From Pseudomonadota bacterium (lineage in GTDB: Bacteria; Pseudomonadota; Gammaproteobacteria; Steroidobacterales; Steroidobacteraceae), in contig JAKBWB010000061.1 of NCBI GenBank assembly GCA_021843755.1, positions 62,001 to 126,000 of the forward strand: 64,000 bases of DNA, written 5' to 3'. The notes under the pieces are model-generated. The model saw only the letters and a list, made by a program, of their open reading frames with translations, was not told the DNA's origin and made no database searches. Below, piece after piece: positions 1 to 7,983 of the stretch; positions within the stretch are counted from its first letter, which is position 1, and every line of letters starts with the position of its first letter. Made by a program: the position numbers and the translations under genes.

Positions 1-284
1 TCGCCCGTCGCCCGCCGCGTCGCCCGCGCCGGATCGGCTCCGTCCCGCAGGACCGCCCGCGCCTCGGTGGCCTTCTCGCGGGCAGCGTCCACTCCGATAT
101 CCGGCCACGGCCCGAACGACAGCCGCTTCTCCTTGCCCCCAAATCGGTACTTGAGCCGCCACAGCTTGCCCCCAGCCGGGGTGACCTCGATGTACAGCCC
201 TTCGCCGTCCGCCGCCTTGTAGGGCTTCGTGCGCGGTTTCAGGGCTTTGATTGACCGCTCGGTGAGCTTGCGAGTCTCGCGCAT
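1..284 (-). CDS. Tyrosine-recombinase integrase, N-terminal part (cut by window edge)
   Basis: The visible 94 residues start MRETRKLTERSIKALKPRTK and continue with a DGEGLYIEVTPAGGKLWRLK stretch, then RFGGKEKRLSFGPWPDIGVD. This is the DUF4102 arm-binding domain of P4-type phage and island integrases. The catalytic tyrosine-recombinase domain would lie off the left edge. The gene reads leftward and starts 169 bp from the 3' end of ssrA, a favoured integration site for this family, so it probably belongs to a genomic island to the left. The ATG at 284 is chosen because it gives the family's normal N-terminus. Whether the whole gene is intact cannot be seen. Confidence 0.85.
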   Translation of the reverse strand, partial: MRETRKLTERSIKALKPRTKPYKAADGEGLYIEVTPAGGKLWRLKYRFGGKEKRLSFGPWPDIGVDAAREKATEARAVLRDGADPARATRRATG

Positions 285-349
285 GGGCCCATGCCCCCAA
301 TCAGACGGGGCCAGTGCCCCAATGCCCCCAATCCTGCCCCTATTGGGCA
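282..349. repeat. Short repeats in the integrase leader
   Basis: The start region contains a perfect 12-bp palindrome CATGGGCCCATG (282-293). It is followed by three near-identical TGCCCC(C)AAT boxes at 292-301, 315-323 and 323-332, and an inverted repeat TGCCC-N5-GGGCA at 335-349. Clustered boxes directly upstream of the integrase start suggest an operator or arm-type integrase binding sites. That role is inferred; only the repeats are seen. Confidence 0.4.
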
Positions 350-452
350 GCCTCTCGCAAGGTCTGACAGGGTTCAGATATCTCTAAAATCCATCTAAGC
401 CATTGATTCTTGTAGTTATTTGGACAAAGCGAGAATGTGCCGAATAGGCATA

Positions 453-500
453 TGGTGGAGGCGGGGGGAATCGAACCCCCGTCCGCAAGTCCTAGACTTC
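453..500 (-). other. Probable chromosomal attachment site (ssrA 3' end)
   Basis: The 3' T-arm and acceptor segment of ssrA is a common target for tyrosine-recombinase integrases. An integrase gene lies immediately beyond it (start at 284). An integrated element would carry a duplicate of this 3' segment at its distal end, which is outside the window, so the exact core cannot be defined here. Confidence 0.5.
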
Positions 501-806
501 AGACTCTACGTACGTAGCCCGCTCTTTGGTTCTCGCGCCGCGCTACCCGAGGGGCAGGGTAAGGCGAAGCGCCAGCGGACGGTGACTCTTAGCGATCCGG
601 CCCGTCGCACGTCGGATCGCGAGCCTGTGAGCGCGTCCCCCGAGTCGACCGCACAGGCACGGACCGGTCGGAGGTCAGCCGCGATTAGGCGGCGAGAGCG
701 AAGTTGTCGTCGTTGGCAACTATGGTTTTGCAGCGTGATTTACGAGGGCACTGCGCCTCGGTACGCCTCTGAAGGTTCGCAACCCGCGTCGAAACCGGTC
801 GCCCCC
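453..806 (-). ncRNA. ssrA: tmRNA (transfer-messenger RNA)
   Basis: tmRNA rescues stalled ribosomes and adds a degradation tag. The 5' end GGGGGCGACCGGTTTCGAC lies at 806 and below. The tRNA-like 3' end, with the T-arm GGTTCGATTCC and an encoded CCA, ends at 453. The reading frame for the tag is at 717-688 and gives ANDDNFALAA followed by TAA (687-685). The length of about 354 nt is normal for a one-piece tmRNA. Its partner gene smpB is about 1 kb away. The 3' end faces the integrase gene and is the likely attachment site of the island to the left. Confidence 0.95.
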
Positions 807-943
807 AGAGAGATCGCGAGCAGCATACCTCACGCGCTGCCGGTGCGCACGGGAAGTTGCGGGTCCCGATTCCTCAGGATATCTGGTATATGCTAGTTTA
901 TATGATTTAACCGGTACGGCTGGCGCCTTGAGGTCGACAATAG

Positions 944-1759
944 ATGCGGATGTGGCGTTGGGTGGCGTTGAGCGCCGCCCTGATGGTGTGTGCGGAGGCG
1001 CAGGCGCAATCGGCCTGGGCCAGCTACGGGTCGCTCGGCGTGATTCTCTCGCGCGGCATCACCAATACCGACAGTGGGAACATGAAGCTCGCCGCGGCGC
1101 GCGAACTCGGCCGCTGGATCTACAGTGCCGGTGTCTCGGGAAACTACGCCAGTACCAACGGCATCTCGACCACCGAGGACGAGCGGGCGCGCCTGGGAGT
1201 GACTCTGACCTTGAGTAAGCGCAGCTTCTGGTTCGGCGGGGCGCGCTACGATCGCAACCGATTCGATGGTTTTGCCTACCAGGAGAGCGCCGCGAGCGGC
1301 ATGGGGCGCGTGCTGGTCGAGTCGAAATGGAACAAGTTCTCCACCGAGCTCGGCGCGGGCTATCTGCGCGAGCGGCCCGAGGCCCTGAAGTACAACGCCT
1401 TCGGCGAGGTGATCTCGCGCGAGCCCGAGGCTGCCATGGGAGAGCCGGTGGTGCACCTCGGCGCGCAGTTCTCGCACGAGTTCTCGCCGAACGCCAAAGT
1501 GTCCAATGCGATGCTGATCGAGTCGGGGGCCACCAATACGATGAGCATTGACGACCTGTCCGTGCAGGTCAAGGTGCACAAGCACCTGTCGCTGTCCTTC
1601 GGCGTGGACGTGACGAACAACACCAATCCCCCGCCCGGGGAGGTGCGTCATACCCTGACGATGACCACGATGAATCTGATCTACAGCTTCAGCAGCTCCA
1701 AGAAGGTTTCCGCGGCCCACCCGCTGCCGACGTTGCTGCAAGGGCTGGACCTGCCCTGA
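944..1759 (+). CDS. Outer-membrane beta-barrel protein, DUF481-like
   Basis: A 271-residue protein with an N-terminal signal peptide (WRWVALSAALMVCAEAQA, cleavage near residue 22). Alternating hydrophobic/aromatic strands follow and end in the LIYSFSSSKK segment. Strands such as SFWFGGARYDRNRFDGF and KWNKFSTELGAGYLRERPEA match DUF481 (YdiY-like) salt-stress-induced outer-membrane proteins. The molecular function of that family is not established. It sits alone between ssrA and the convergent smpB, whose stop is 3 bp from this stop. The ATG at 944 gives a proper signal peptide. Confidence 0.75.
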   Translation: MRMWRWVALSAALMVCAEAQAQSAWASYGSLGVILSRGITNTDSGNMKLAAARELGRWIYSAGVSGNYASTNGISTTEDERARLGVTLTLSKRSFWFGGARYDRNRFDGFAYQESAASGMGRVLVESKWNKFSTELGAGYLRERPEALKYNAFGEVISREPEAAMGEPVVHLGAQFSHEFSPNAKVSNAMLIESGATNTMSIDDLSVQVKVHKHLSLSFGVDVTNNTNPPPGEVRHTLTMTTMNLIYSFSSSKKVSAAHPLPTLLQGLDLP

Positions 1760-1762
1760 GGC

Positions 1763-2233
1763 TCAGCCCCGGCGCAGCAGCCGCGCCTTGTCGCGCTGCC
1801 AATCGCGCGCCTTCTCGGCGGCGCGCTTGTCGTGCTGTTTCTTGCCCTTGGCGAGGCCGATCAGCAGCTTCGCGCGGCCCTGCTTCCAATACAGCTCGAG
1901 CGGCACCAGCGTGTAGCCGCGACGCTCGACCGCACCGATCAGACCATTGAGTTCGCTGCGGTGCAGCAGGAGTTTGCGCGTGCGCACCGGGTCGGCGGGT
2001 ACGTGGCTCGAGGTGGTCGGCAGCGGCGAGAAGTGCGCGCCAATGAGGAACGCTTCGGCGCCGCGCACATAGACATAGGCCTCCTTCAGCTGGGCCCGTC
2101 CGGCGCGCATGGATTTGACCTCCCAGCCCTGCAGGGCGAGACCGGCCTCGAAGCGCTGCTCGATGAAGTAATCGAAACGCGCCTTGCGGTTCTCGGCGAT
2201 CAGTCGTGGGGTGGAGTCAGCTTGGGCAGGCAT
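1763..2233 (-). CDS. smpB: SsrA-binding protein SmpB
   Basis: SmpB binds the tRNA-like part of tmRNA and delivers it to stalled ribosomes. The 156-residue protein has the family's hallmark stretches: [20 protein letters not shown] (about 12-31), [18 protein letters not shown], the [12 protein letters not shown] segment, and a basic C-terminal tail ([13 protein letters not shown]) that in known SmpB probes the mRNA channel. Length is normal. It is convergent with the outer-membrane protein gene and divergent from ratA, as in many gammaproteobacteria. Confidence 0.97.
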   Translation of the reverse strand: MPAQADSTPRLIAENRKARFDYFIEQRFEAGLALQGWEVKSMRAGRAQLKEAYVYVRGAEAFLIGAHFSPLPTTSSHVPADPVRTRKLLLHRSELNGLIGAVERRGYTLVPLELYWKQGRAKLLIGLAKGKKQHDKRAAEKARDWQRDKARLLRRG

Positions 2234-2341
2234 GAGCGTGCGGGTCGGTGCGGACGCGCATTGTAGCGTGCGCCGGCCCCGAGGCAGGGATTTCCCGCGC
2301 GGCTCTTGTGCCGGTCGGGCCGATCCTGGGACAATTCGCGC

Positions 2342-2791
2342 ATGCGAGAAGTCAAACGCTCGGCGCTGGTCAGCTTACCGCCGCAGCGGCTGTTCGCGCT
2401 GATCAACGATATCGACAGCTATCCGCAGTTCCTGCCCTGGTGCACGCACGCGCGCGTGCTCTCGCGCAGCGACCAGGAGATCGTCGCCACCATCGGTGTG
2501 CGGCGCGGTCCGCTGCACGGGGAGTTCACGACCCGTAATACCCTGGAGCCGGACAGCCGCATATTGATGAGCTTGGTGAGCGGACCGTTCAGCACCCTGC
2601 AGGGCGAGTGGCGCCTGACGCCGGCCGGTGCGGGCACGCTCGTGGAGCTGGTGCTGCGCTTCAAGTTCAAGAGCGCACTTTCGGGCGTGCTGTTCGATCG
2701 GATCTTCGCCGAGACCGTCAGCTCCCTGGTCGATGCGTTCGTCGCCCGCAGCCGCTCGTGCGCGCCGGCCGTCGGGCTCGCCGGCACATGA
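2342..2791 (+). CDS. ratA: RatA-type START/polyketide-cyclase protein
   Basis: A 149-residue protein of the COQ10/START-like fold. Key stretches are [20 protein letters not shown], a [11 protein letters not shown] strand, [14 protein letters not shown] and a C-terminal helix [20 protein letters not shown]. In E. coli RatA was described as inhibiting 70S ribosome assembly; homologues are tied to ubiquinone function (Coq10), so the true role is open. The start at ATG 2342 (MREVKRSAL) matches the usual N-terminus; an upstream in-frame start at 2306 is less likely. The next gene, rnfH, overlaps its stop by 4 nt (ATGA), indicating translational coupling. Confidence 0.88.
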   Translation: MREVKRSALVSLPPQRLFALINDIDSYPQFLPWCTHARVLSRSDQEIVATIGVRRGPLHGEFTTRNTLEPDSRILMSLVSGPFSTLQGEWRLTPAGAGTLVELVLRFKFKSALSGVLFDRIFAETVSSLVDAFVARSRSCAPAVGLAGT

Positions 2792-3105
2792 GCGCGCCGG
2801 CCCGCAAGCGCTGTCTGGTCGCCTATGCCGCGCCGCATCGGCAGTATCTGTTTGCGGTCGAGCTGCCCGCCGATGCCTGCATCGGCGCGGCGCTGGCCGC
2901 GGCCCGCCTCGCTGCCGAGGATGTGCCGGTGCCCTGGGACAGTGCGCCGGTCGGTATCTTCGGCGAGCTGCGCAGCCGAGCCGATGTGCCGCAAGACGGC
3001 GACCGGATCGAGCTGTATCGGCCTTTACGGCAGAACCCGCGCGAGCGGCGGCGCGAGCGCGCCGGCCGCGCGGCGGCGAGCGTTCGAGCGCGACGCTCGG
3101 GCTAG
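2788..3105 (+). CDS. rnfH: RnfH family (UPF0125) ubiquitin-like protein
   Basis: A 105-residue protein with the RnfH pattern: KRCLVAYAAPHRQYLFAVEL at the start, a middle VPWDSAPVGIFGELRSRADV, and DGDRIELYRPLRQNPRERRR near the end. The fold is beta-grasp, ubiquitin-like; the biochemical role is unknown. It overlaps ratA by 4 nt and the ratA-rnfH pair is conserved in gammaproteobacteria. The C-terminus is a basic Arg/Ala-rich tail that is probably disordered. Confidence 0.88.
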   Translation: MSAPARKRCLVAYAAPHRQYLFAVELPADACIGAALAAARLAAEDVPVPWDSAPVGIFGELRSRADVPQDGDRIELYRPLRQNPRERRRERAGRAAASVRARRSG

Positions 3106-3199
3106 CAGGCCGAGCCGCCTCGCGCTGCGGGGCGATCGGGCCGAATCACACGGTCCGCGTGGGGCATGCGGGCCGCCGCGGCCCCGGGGAGCAATGCCC

Positions 3200-3568
3200 T
3201 TATGAAGAGGGCAGCCCCGGGATCAGCGGCTGGCCTTTGGGCACGTGATCAAGGGTGAAATGGCTGACCTTGCCGTTCTTGAAGAACACGGTCACGCGAC
3301 TCTCATACGGCCGGGAGAAGTACCCGTGCTTGTAGTAGTACACGAAATCCCAGCGATCGACGTCGAAGGGATCCTTGATCATCGGCGTGCCGAGCAGGTA
3401 GAGCACCTGCGAGCGGGTCATACCGACCTTCAGCTGCCGTACCGCCGCGCCGTCGATGTAGTTGCCCTGCTGAATGGGCATGCGGTAGACACATCCGCCG
3501 AGCAGTATCGAGAGTGACGCAAGCCCCAGGGCGAGACGCAGGGCCGAATTGAAGTGAGCTGGTCGCAT
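3200..3568 (-). CDS. bamE: Outer-membrane assembly lipoprotein BamE (SmpA/OmlA)
   Basis: A lipoprotein subunit of the BAM complex that folds beta-barrels into the outer membrane. The 122-residue product has a signal peptide with lipobox LGGC (23-26), followed by VYRMPIQQGNYIDGAAVRQL, KVGMTRSQVLYLLGTPMIKD (the conserved BamE core), WDFVYYYKHG and VTVFFKNGKVSHF. It is divergent from fur, the standard order in gammaproteobacteria, with a 99-bp shared intergenic region. Confidence 0.95.
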   Translation of the reverse strand: MRPAHFNSALRLALGLASLSILLGGCVYRMPIQQGNYIDGAAVRQLKVGMTRSQVLYLLGTPMIKDPFDVDRWDFVYYYKHGYFSRPYESRVTVFFKNGKVSHFTLDHVPKGQPLIPGLPSS

Positions 3569-3667
3569 GGAGGTCCGATGGGCAATAATGGGTCAGATGA
3601 TACCTGATCATGAACGCGCCGCCGCCGCGATCCGCGCGGTGCTCGGCCCCGGGAGGCGCAGATCGCC

Positions 3668-4102
3668 GTGGAAGGTAATGACCTTCGCAAAGCGGGCCTG
3701 AAAGTCACGCTGCCGCGCCTGAAGATCCTGGAGATCCTCGCCGGCAGCAAGACGCGCCACCTATCGGCCGAGGACATCTACCGCAGTCTGCTCGAGTCGC
3801 ACGAGGATATCGGCCTCGCGACGGTCTATCGGGTGCTGACTCAATTCGAAGCCGCCGGTCTGGTCGCACGCCACCACTTCGAGGATGGTATGGCGGTATT
3901 CGAGCTCAACGAGGGCACGCATCACGATCATATCGTGTGTCTGGACTGCGGCCGCGTCGAAGAGTTCGTCGACCCGGACATCGAGTCCCGCCAGAATGCC
4001 GTGGCCCGCAAGCTGCGCTTCGAGATCAGCGACCACTCTCTGATTCTCTACGGCCATTGCCGCCGCGAGGCATGCCCGCACCGGCGCAAGCCGGAGCATT
4101 GA
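3668..4102 (+). CDS. fur: Ferric uptake regulator Fur
   Basis: An Fe(II)-dependent repressor of iron acquisition. The 144-residue protein starts MEGNDLRKAGLKVTLPRLKI, typical of Fur. It has a winged-helix domain (GLATVYRVLTQFEAAGLVAR), the metal-site histidines HHDHIVCLDCGRVEEF and a second cysteine pair CRREACPHRR near the end. The start is GTG at 3668, which yields the family N-terminus. It is divergent from bamE and convergent with recN, whose stop is 8 bp away. Confidence 0.95.
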   Translation: MEGNDLRKAGLKVTLPRLKILEILAGSKTRHLSAEDIYRSLLESHEDIGLATVYRVLTQFEAAGLVARHHFEDGMAVFELNEGTHHDHIVCLDCGRVEEFVDPDIESRQNAVARKLRFEISDHSLILYGHCRREACPHRRKPEH

Positions 4103-4109
4103 CCGGCGA

Positions 4110-5819
4110 TCAGCGGCGTCGCGCGGCGCGCTTTGCCGGCCGTGTCGGTTCGGTCCGGCCCGTCCCCGCGAGCAGCGCACGCGCGTGCGCGCGTGCCGAG
4201 TCGGTGACATCGATCCCGCCGAGCATCCGGGCAAGCTCCTCGATGCGCTCGCTCCGTTCGAGTTCGGCCAGCGTGGTGCGCGTGCTGCGCCCGTCCGCTC
4301 GCTTCTCGACGCGCAGTTGCTGATGTCCCTGCGAGGCCACTTGCGGCAGGTGCGTCACGCACAGCACCTGGCCGCGCTCCCCGAGCGTGCGCAGCTCGCG
4401 CCCGACGATCTCGGCCACCGCACCGCCGATGCCTGAATCGACTTCATCGAAGACCATGCAACGGGTCTCGCGCGCGCTGCTGGCCACCTCGACGGCCAGC
4501 GACAGGCGGGACAGCTCGCCCCCGGAGGCGACCTTGGCGAGCGGGCGCAGCGGCTGGCCTGGATTGGCGCTGACGCGAAACTCGATGTCATCGGCGCCGT
4601 GGGCTGCGGGCTCACCCGGGCGCTCCGTCACGCCGACCTCGAAGCGCCCGCCCGCCATGCCCAAATCCTGCATGCGCTCGCTTACGGCGGCGCCGAGCGC
4701 CGCGGCCGCCGCAATGCGGGCTTGGGTGAGCCCCTCGGCCTGACGCCGGTACTGTGCGAGCACGCCGGCGAGCTCGGCACGCAGCGTCTCCAAATCGAGC
4801 CCGCTGCGCTCGAGCGCCGCCAGATCCGCGCCGAGCTGCGCCGCGCGTGCCGGCAGCTCCGCCGGCGCCACCCGGTGCTTGCGCGCGAGATCCTCGATGG
4901 CCGCGAGCCGACTTTCCACCGCGTTCTGCCGTGCGGTATCGAGCTCCAGATCCTCGACGTAGCGCTCGAGCTCGCGAGCCGCTTCGCGCAGGTTGACCTC
5001 GGCTTCCTGCGCCAGCGCGACGATCGGCTGCAGGTGGGCGTCGATGCCGAGCACCGCGCGCAGCGACTGCAGCGCGCGTCCGACCGCCCCGTGCGCGTTG
5101 CGCGACTCGTCCTGATACAGCAGCGCCAGCGCGCCGTGAGCTGCTTCCGCAAGACGGCCGCGGTGCGCCAAACGCGTGCGCTCCTCGCTCAGGCGCTCGA
5201 GTTCCCCGGCGGCGAGCTCGAGCGCGGCCAGCTCACCGACCTGATGGCGCAGCAGATCGAGTCGTGCACCTCGATCGCGGGCGGCGTCCGCCAGGGTATC
5301 CTCGCGCGATTGCAGCTCGCGCCAGCGGCGCCAGGTTTCGGCGAGCTCGGCGGCGCGCGGCTCGAGTCCGCCGTATTCATCGAGCAGCTCGCGCTGGCGG
5401 GCGGTCCGGGTGAGAGACTGAAATTCGTGCTGGCCGTGAATGTCGATGAGCAGGTTGCCGGCCTCGCGCAGCAGTTGCAGCGGTACCGGCTGGCCATTGA
5501 GCCAGGCGCGCGAGCGCCCGTCGGCCGAGATCATGCGCCGCACGATCAACTCTTCGCCGCCGAGCGCCTGTTGTTCCAGCCACTGCGCAAGCTCGGGCGG
5601 GGCGTCGCGCACATCGAAGGTGGCGCTGAGTTCGGCCCGCTCGGCGCCGTGGCGGATCATCTGCGCCTCGGCGCGTGCTCCAGCCAGCAGCTGCAGCGCA
5701 TCCACCAGGATGGATTTACCGGCGCCGGTCTCCCCCGTGAGCACCGTCAGACCTGGCCGCACGGTCAGCTCGAGCGTATCGATGATGGCAAAGTCGCGGA
5801 TCTGCAGGACGTTCAGCAT
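4110..5819 (-). CDS. recN: DNA repair protein RecN
   Basis: An SMC-like ATPase acting in double-strand break repair. The 569-residue protein has the Walker A motif GETGAGKS near residue 30, long central coiled-coil arms (about 150-380), and the C-terminal ABC signature LASGGELSRLSLAVE-like segment (ASGGELSRLSLA) with Walker B CMVFDEVDSGIGG and the H-loop CVTHLPQVA. Length is slightly above the usual 550. It lies downstream of nadK on the same strand with a 36-bp gap, probably co-transcribed. Confidence 0.96.
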   Translation of the reverse strand: MLNVLQIRDFAIIDTLELTVRPGLTVLTGETGAGKSILVDALQLLAGARAEAQMIRHGAERAELSATFDVRDAPPELAQWLEQQALGGEELIVRRMISADGRSRAWLNGQPVPLQLLREAGNLLIDIHGQHEFQSLTRTARQRELLDEYGGLEPRAAELAETWRRWRELQSREDTLADAARDRGARLDLLRHQVGELAALELAAGELERLSEERTRLAHRGRLAEAAHGALALLYQDESRNAHGAVGRALQSLRAVLGIDAHLQPIVALAQEAEVNLREAARELERYVEDLELDTARQNAVESRLAAIEDLARKHRVAPAELPARAAQLGADLAALERSGLDLETLRAELAGVLAQYRRQAEGLTQARIAAAAALGAAVSERMQDLGMAGGRFEVGVTERPGEPAAHGADDIEFRVSANPGQPLRPLAKVASGGELSRLSLAVEVASSARETRCMVFDEVDSGIGGAVAEIVGRELRTLGERGQVLCVTHLPQVASQGHQQLRVEKRADGRSTRTTLAELERSERIEELARMLGGIDVTDSARAHARALLAGTGRTEPTRPAKRAARRR

Positions 5820-5855
5820 GGCGATGAGCCGTGATCTGCGCGGTGCGCTGGGCGC

Positions 5856-6734
5856 TCAGCGTTCGGCGTTACCTCGGCCCCAGTGCAGCTTCGAGCGCAG
5901 CAGCCGGAAGTAATCGTAGCCGGGCGGGTGCAGCAGCGTGATGCGCTCGGCGGCGCGCTTGATCTGCAGCCGCTCGCCGGGAACCATGGAGCCGAGAACC
6001 ACGCCGTCGCAGGTGATCTGCGCGCGAGTGTCCGGTCGCTCGAGCAACCGGATCTCGATGTCCGAGCCGCCCGAGACCACGATCGGGCGATCCGAGAGCG
6101 TGTGCGGGCAAATCGGAGCGAGCACCACGATGTCCAGTTGCGGCTCGATGATCGGGCCGCCGCACGAGAGCGCGTAGGCGGTCGAGCCGGTGGCGCTCGC
6201 CACCACGATACCGTCACCGGCGTGCGTGTTGACGTAGTTGCCGGCCACGCGAGTCTCGAAGTCGAGCATCCGACCCGTGGCGAGTTTCTGCAGTACGACG
6301 TCGTTGAGCGCCAGAGCCGTGTCCGTGGCGCCGCCGCTGTGATACAGGCAGGCGGCCAGCAGCGGCCGCTCGTCGGCATCGAGCCGGCCTTCCAGAGCCG
6401 CATCGAGGCACGCCGGGATGTCCTGCGGCATCACGTCCGTGAGAAAGCCCAGCCGGCCGCGATTGATACCGAGCAGCGGCACGCCGTGGCGCGCCACCAG
6501 GCCCGCCGCGTAGAGCAACGTTCCATCGCCGCCCACCGCGATCATCAGGTCGGCCTCCCCGAGCTGCTCTTCGGGCACGCCGGTGATGCCCGGGCTGCCG
6601 GCCAGGGGCGTGCGGGCATCTACCCGCACGATCAGATCCCGGGCGGCCAGATGCGCCAGCACCGCCCGGGCCGATTCGGCCACCGGCGGGTCCGTGAATC
6701 GGCCGACCAGCGCACAGCTGCGAGGAGGGATCAT
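5856..6734 (-). CDS. nadK: NAD kinase
   Basis: Phosphorylates NAD+ to NADP+ using ATP or polyphosphate. The 292-residue protein has the catalytic GGDGTLLYAAG motif, GINRGRLGFLTD, NDVVLQK, the ASATGSTAYALSCGGPI motif and the C-terminal ITCDGV segment. It is divergent from hrcA, sharing a 107-bp intergenic region, and is followed by recN on the same strand; nadK-recN next to hrcA is a common gammaproteobacterial arrangement. Confidence 0.96.
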   Translation of the reverse strand: MIPPRSCALVGRFTDPPVAESARAVLAHLAARDLIVRVDARTPLAGSPGITGVPEEQLGEADLMIAVGGDGTLLYAAGLVARHGVPLLGINRGRLGFLTDVMPQDIPACLDAALEGRLDADERPLLAACLYHSGGATDTALALNDVVLQKLATGRMLDFETRVAGNYVNTHAGDGIVVASATGSTAYALSCGGPIIEPQLDIVVLAPICPHTLSDRPIVVSGGSDIEIRLLERPDTRAQITCDGVVLGSMVPGERLQIKRAAERITLLHPPGYDYFRLLRSKLHWGRGNAER

Positions 6735-6767
6735 TGGAAAATCCTAGCAGGACGCCGGATCGGTTGC

Positions 6768-6818
6768 TTGACGCTCGCGCGCCGTGCCTATAGTTTCGGG
6801 TCGGCAAGCGCGCGAGCG
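6768..6818 (+). promoter_or_regulatory. Putative hrcA promoter with an inverted repeat, no CIRCE
   Basis: A TTGACG box (6768-6773) and TATAGT box (6789-6794), 15 bp apart, precede hrcA. A perfect 10-bp inverted repeat CGCTCGCGCG / CGCGCGAGCG (6772-6781 and 6809-6818) brackets the TATAGT box. The CIRCE element expected for HrcA-controlled promoters (TTAGCACTC-N9-GAGTGCTAA) is not present between nadK and hrcA. Regulatory use of the repeat is inferred. Confidence 0.35.
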
Positions 6819-6841
6819 ACATCCGCGCGCAGCCGGCACTT

Positions 6842-7903
6842 ATGACGCATGACGGGCGGGAAGATCAACTGAGCGAGCGTGCGCAGCATCTGCTGCGGGT
6901 GCTCGTGGAGAGCTATATCCGCGACGGCCAGCCGGTCGGATCGCGCTCGCTGTCGCGCGAGTCCGGACTGCAGCTGTCCTCGGCGACCATCCGCAACGTG
7001 ATGGCCGACCTGGAGGAGCTCGGCTTCGTCGCCTCGCCGCATACCTCGGCCGGCCGCGTTCCGACCGACAAAGGTTATCGCTTCTTCGTCGATGCACTCC
7101 TGCAGGTGCGGCCGCTGCCGGCAGCGGCCGCCGAGGAGATCGAGCGCCAGTTCGCAGCGCTGCGCGAGAGCGGCAAGGACCTGGTGAGCACCGTTTCGGA
7201 GCTCCTCTCGAGCCTCACGCGGCTTGCGGGCGTGGTGACCTTGCCGCGCGCCACCCAGGCATCGATCACGCAGATCGAGTTCGTCAGTCTCTCGGAGAAC
7301 CGCGTGCTGGTGGTGCTGGTGTACGGGGACAGCGAGGTGCAGAACCGCATCATCCAGCTGGAGCGCTACTACTCGCCCGATGAGCTCAAGCGGGCCGCGC
7401 AGTTCCTCAACGAGCACTTTCGCGGGCGCTCCCTCGAACAGGTGCGCGAGGAGATTCTGCGCCAGCTGAGCGAGACCCGCGCGCACATGAATCAGGTCAT
7501 GCTCGATGCGATCTCCATGGCCCAGCATGTGTTCGGGACGGGCGGGCAGGAGGGGGAGCTCGAGTACGTGATCAAGGGCGAGACGAATCTGATGAGCCTG
7601 GCCGAGCTCTCGAGCGTCGAGCGGCTGAGGCGGCTGTTCGAGGCGTTCAGCGAGAAGCGCGATTTCCTGCACTTGCTCGATCAGAGCCTGCGGGCCGAGG
7701 GCGTGCAGATCTTCATCGGCCATGAATCCGGCTACCGTGTCCTCGATGATTGCAGCGTGATTACCGCCCCGTACGGCTCGCCGGGCTCGGCCGTCGGCGT
7801 GCTCGGGGTGATCGGACCGACCCGCATGGCGTACGAGCGGGTCATTCCCATCGTGGACATGACGGCAAAACTGCTGGGCGCCGCCTTGAATTCGCGGCGC
7901 TGA
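6842..7903 (+). CDS. hrcA: Heat-inducible transcription repressor HrcA
   Basis: HrcA represses chaperone genes by binding CIRCE operators. The 353-residue protein begins with a winged-helix domain (LSERAQHLLRVLVESYIRDG, SATIRNVMADLEELGF, SPHTSAGRVPTDKGYRFFVD), then a central GAF-like domain and a C-terminal segment with YGSPGSAVGVLGVIGPTRM and AYERVIPIVD. It heads the hrcA-grpE-dnaK-dnaJ cluster. No CIRCE sequence is visible in front of it or grpE, so its own regulation here is unclear. Confidence 0.95.
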   Translation: MTHDGREDQLSERAQHLLRVLVESYIRDGQPVGSRSLSRESGLQLSSATIRNVMADLEELGFVASPHTSAGRVPTDKGYRFFVDALLQVRPLPAAAAEEIERQFAALRESGKDLVSTVSELLSSLTRLAGVVTLPRATQASITQIEFVSLSENRVLVVLVYGDSEVQNRIIQLERYYSPDELKRAAQFLNEHFRGRSLEQVREEILRQLSETRAHMNQVMLDAISMAQHVFGTGGQEGELEYVIKGETNLMSLAELSSVERLRRLFEAFSEKRDFLHLLDQSLRAEGVQIFIGHESGYRVLDDCSVITAPYGSPGSAVGVLGVIGPTRMAYERVIPIVDMTAKLLGAALNSRR

Positions 7904-7983
7904 CCCCCACCGATCGCAGCAGGCCGTCCCGGCCCGACCCGGGAAGCGGTGGTTTTACCTCAAAGAGTCTGAGAGGATGGCGG

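Noticed and set aside
420-896. Protein-coding frame across the tmRNA gene
   Set aside because: It lies opposite a clear ssrA gene with matching ends and tag frame.
3596-3611. Fur box between bamE and fur (ATGAT-ACCTG-ATCAT)
   Set aside because: The short palindrome shares too few positions with the GATAATGATAATCATTATC consensus to claim a Fur site.
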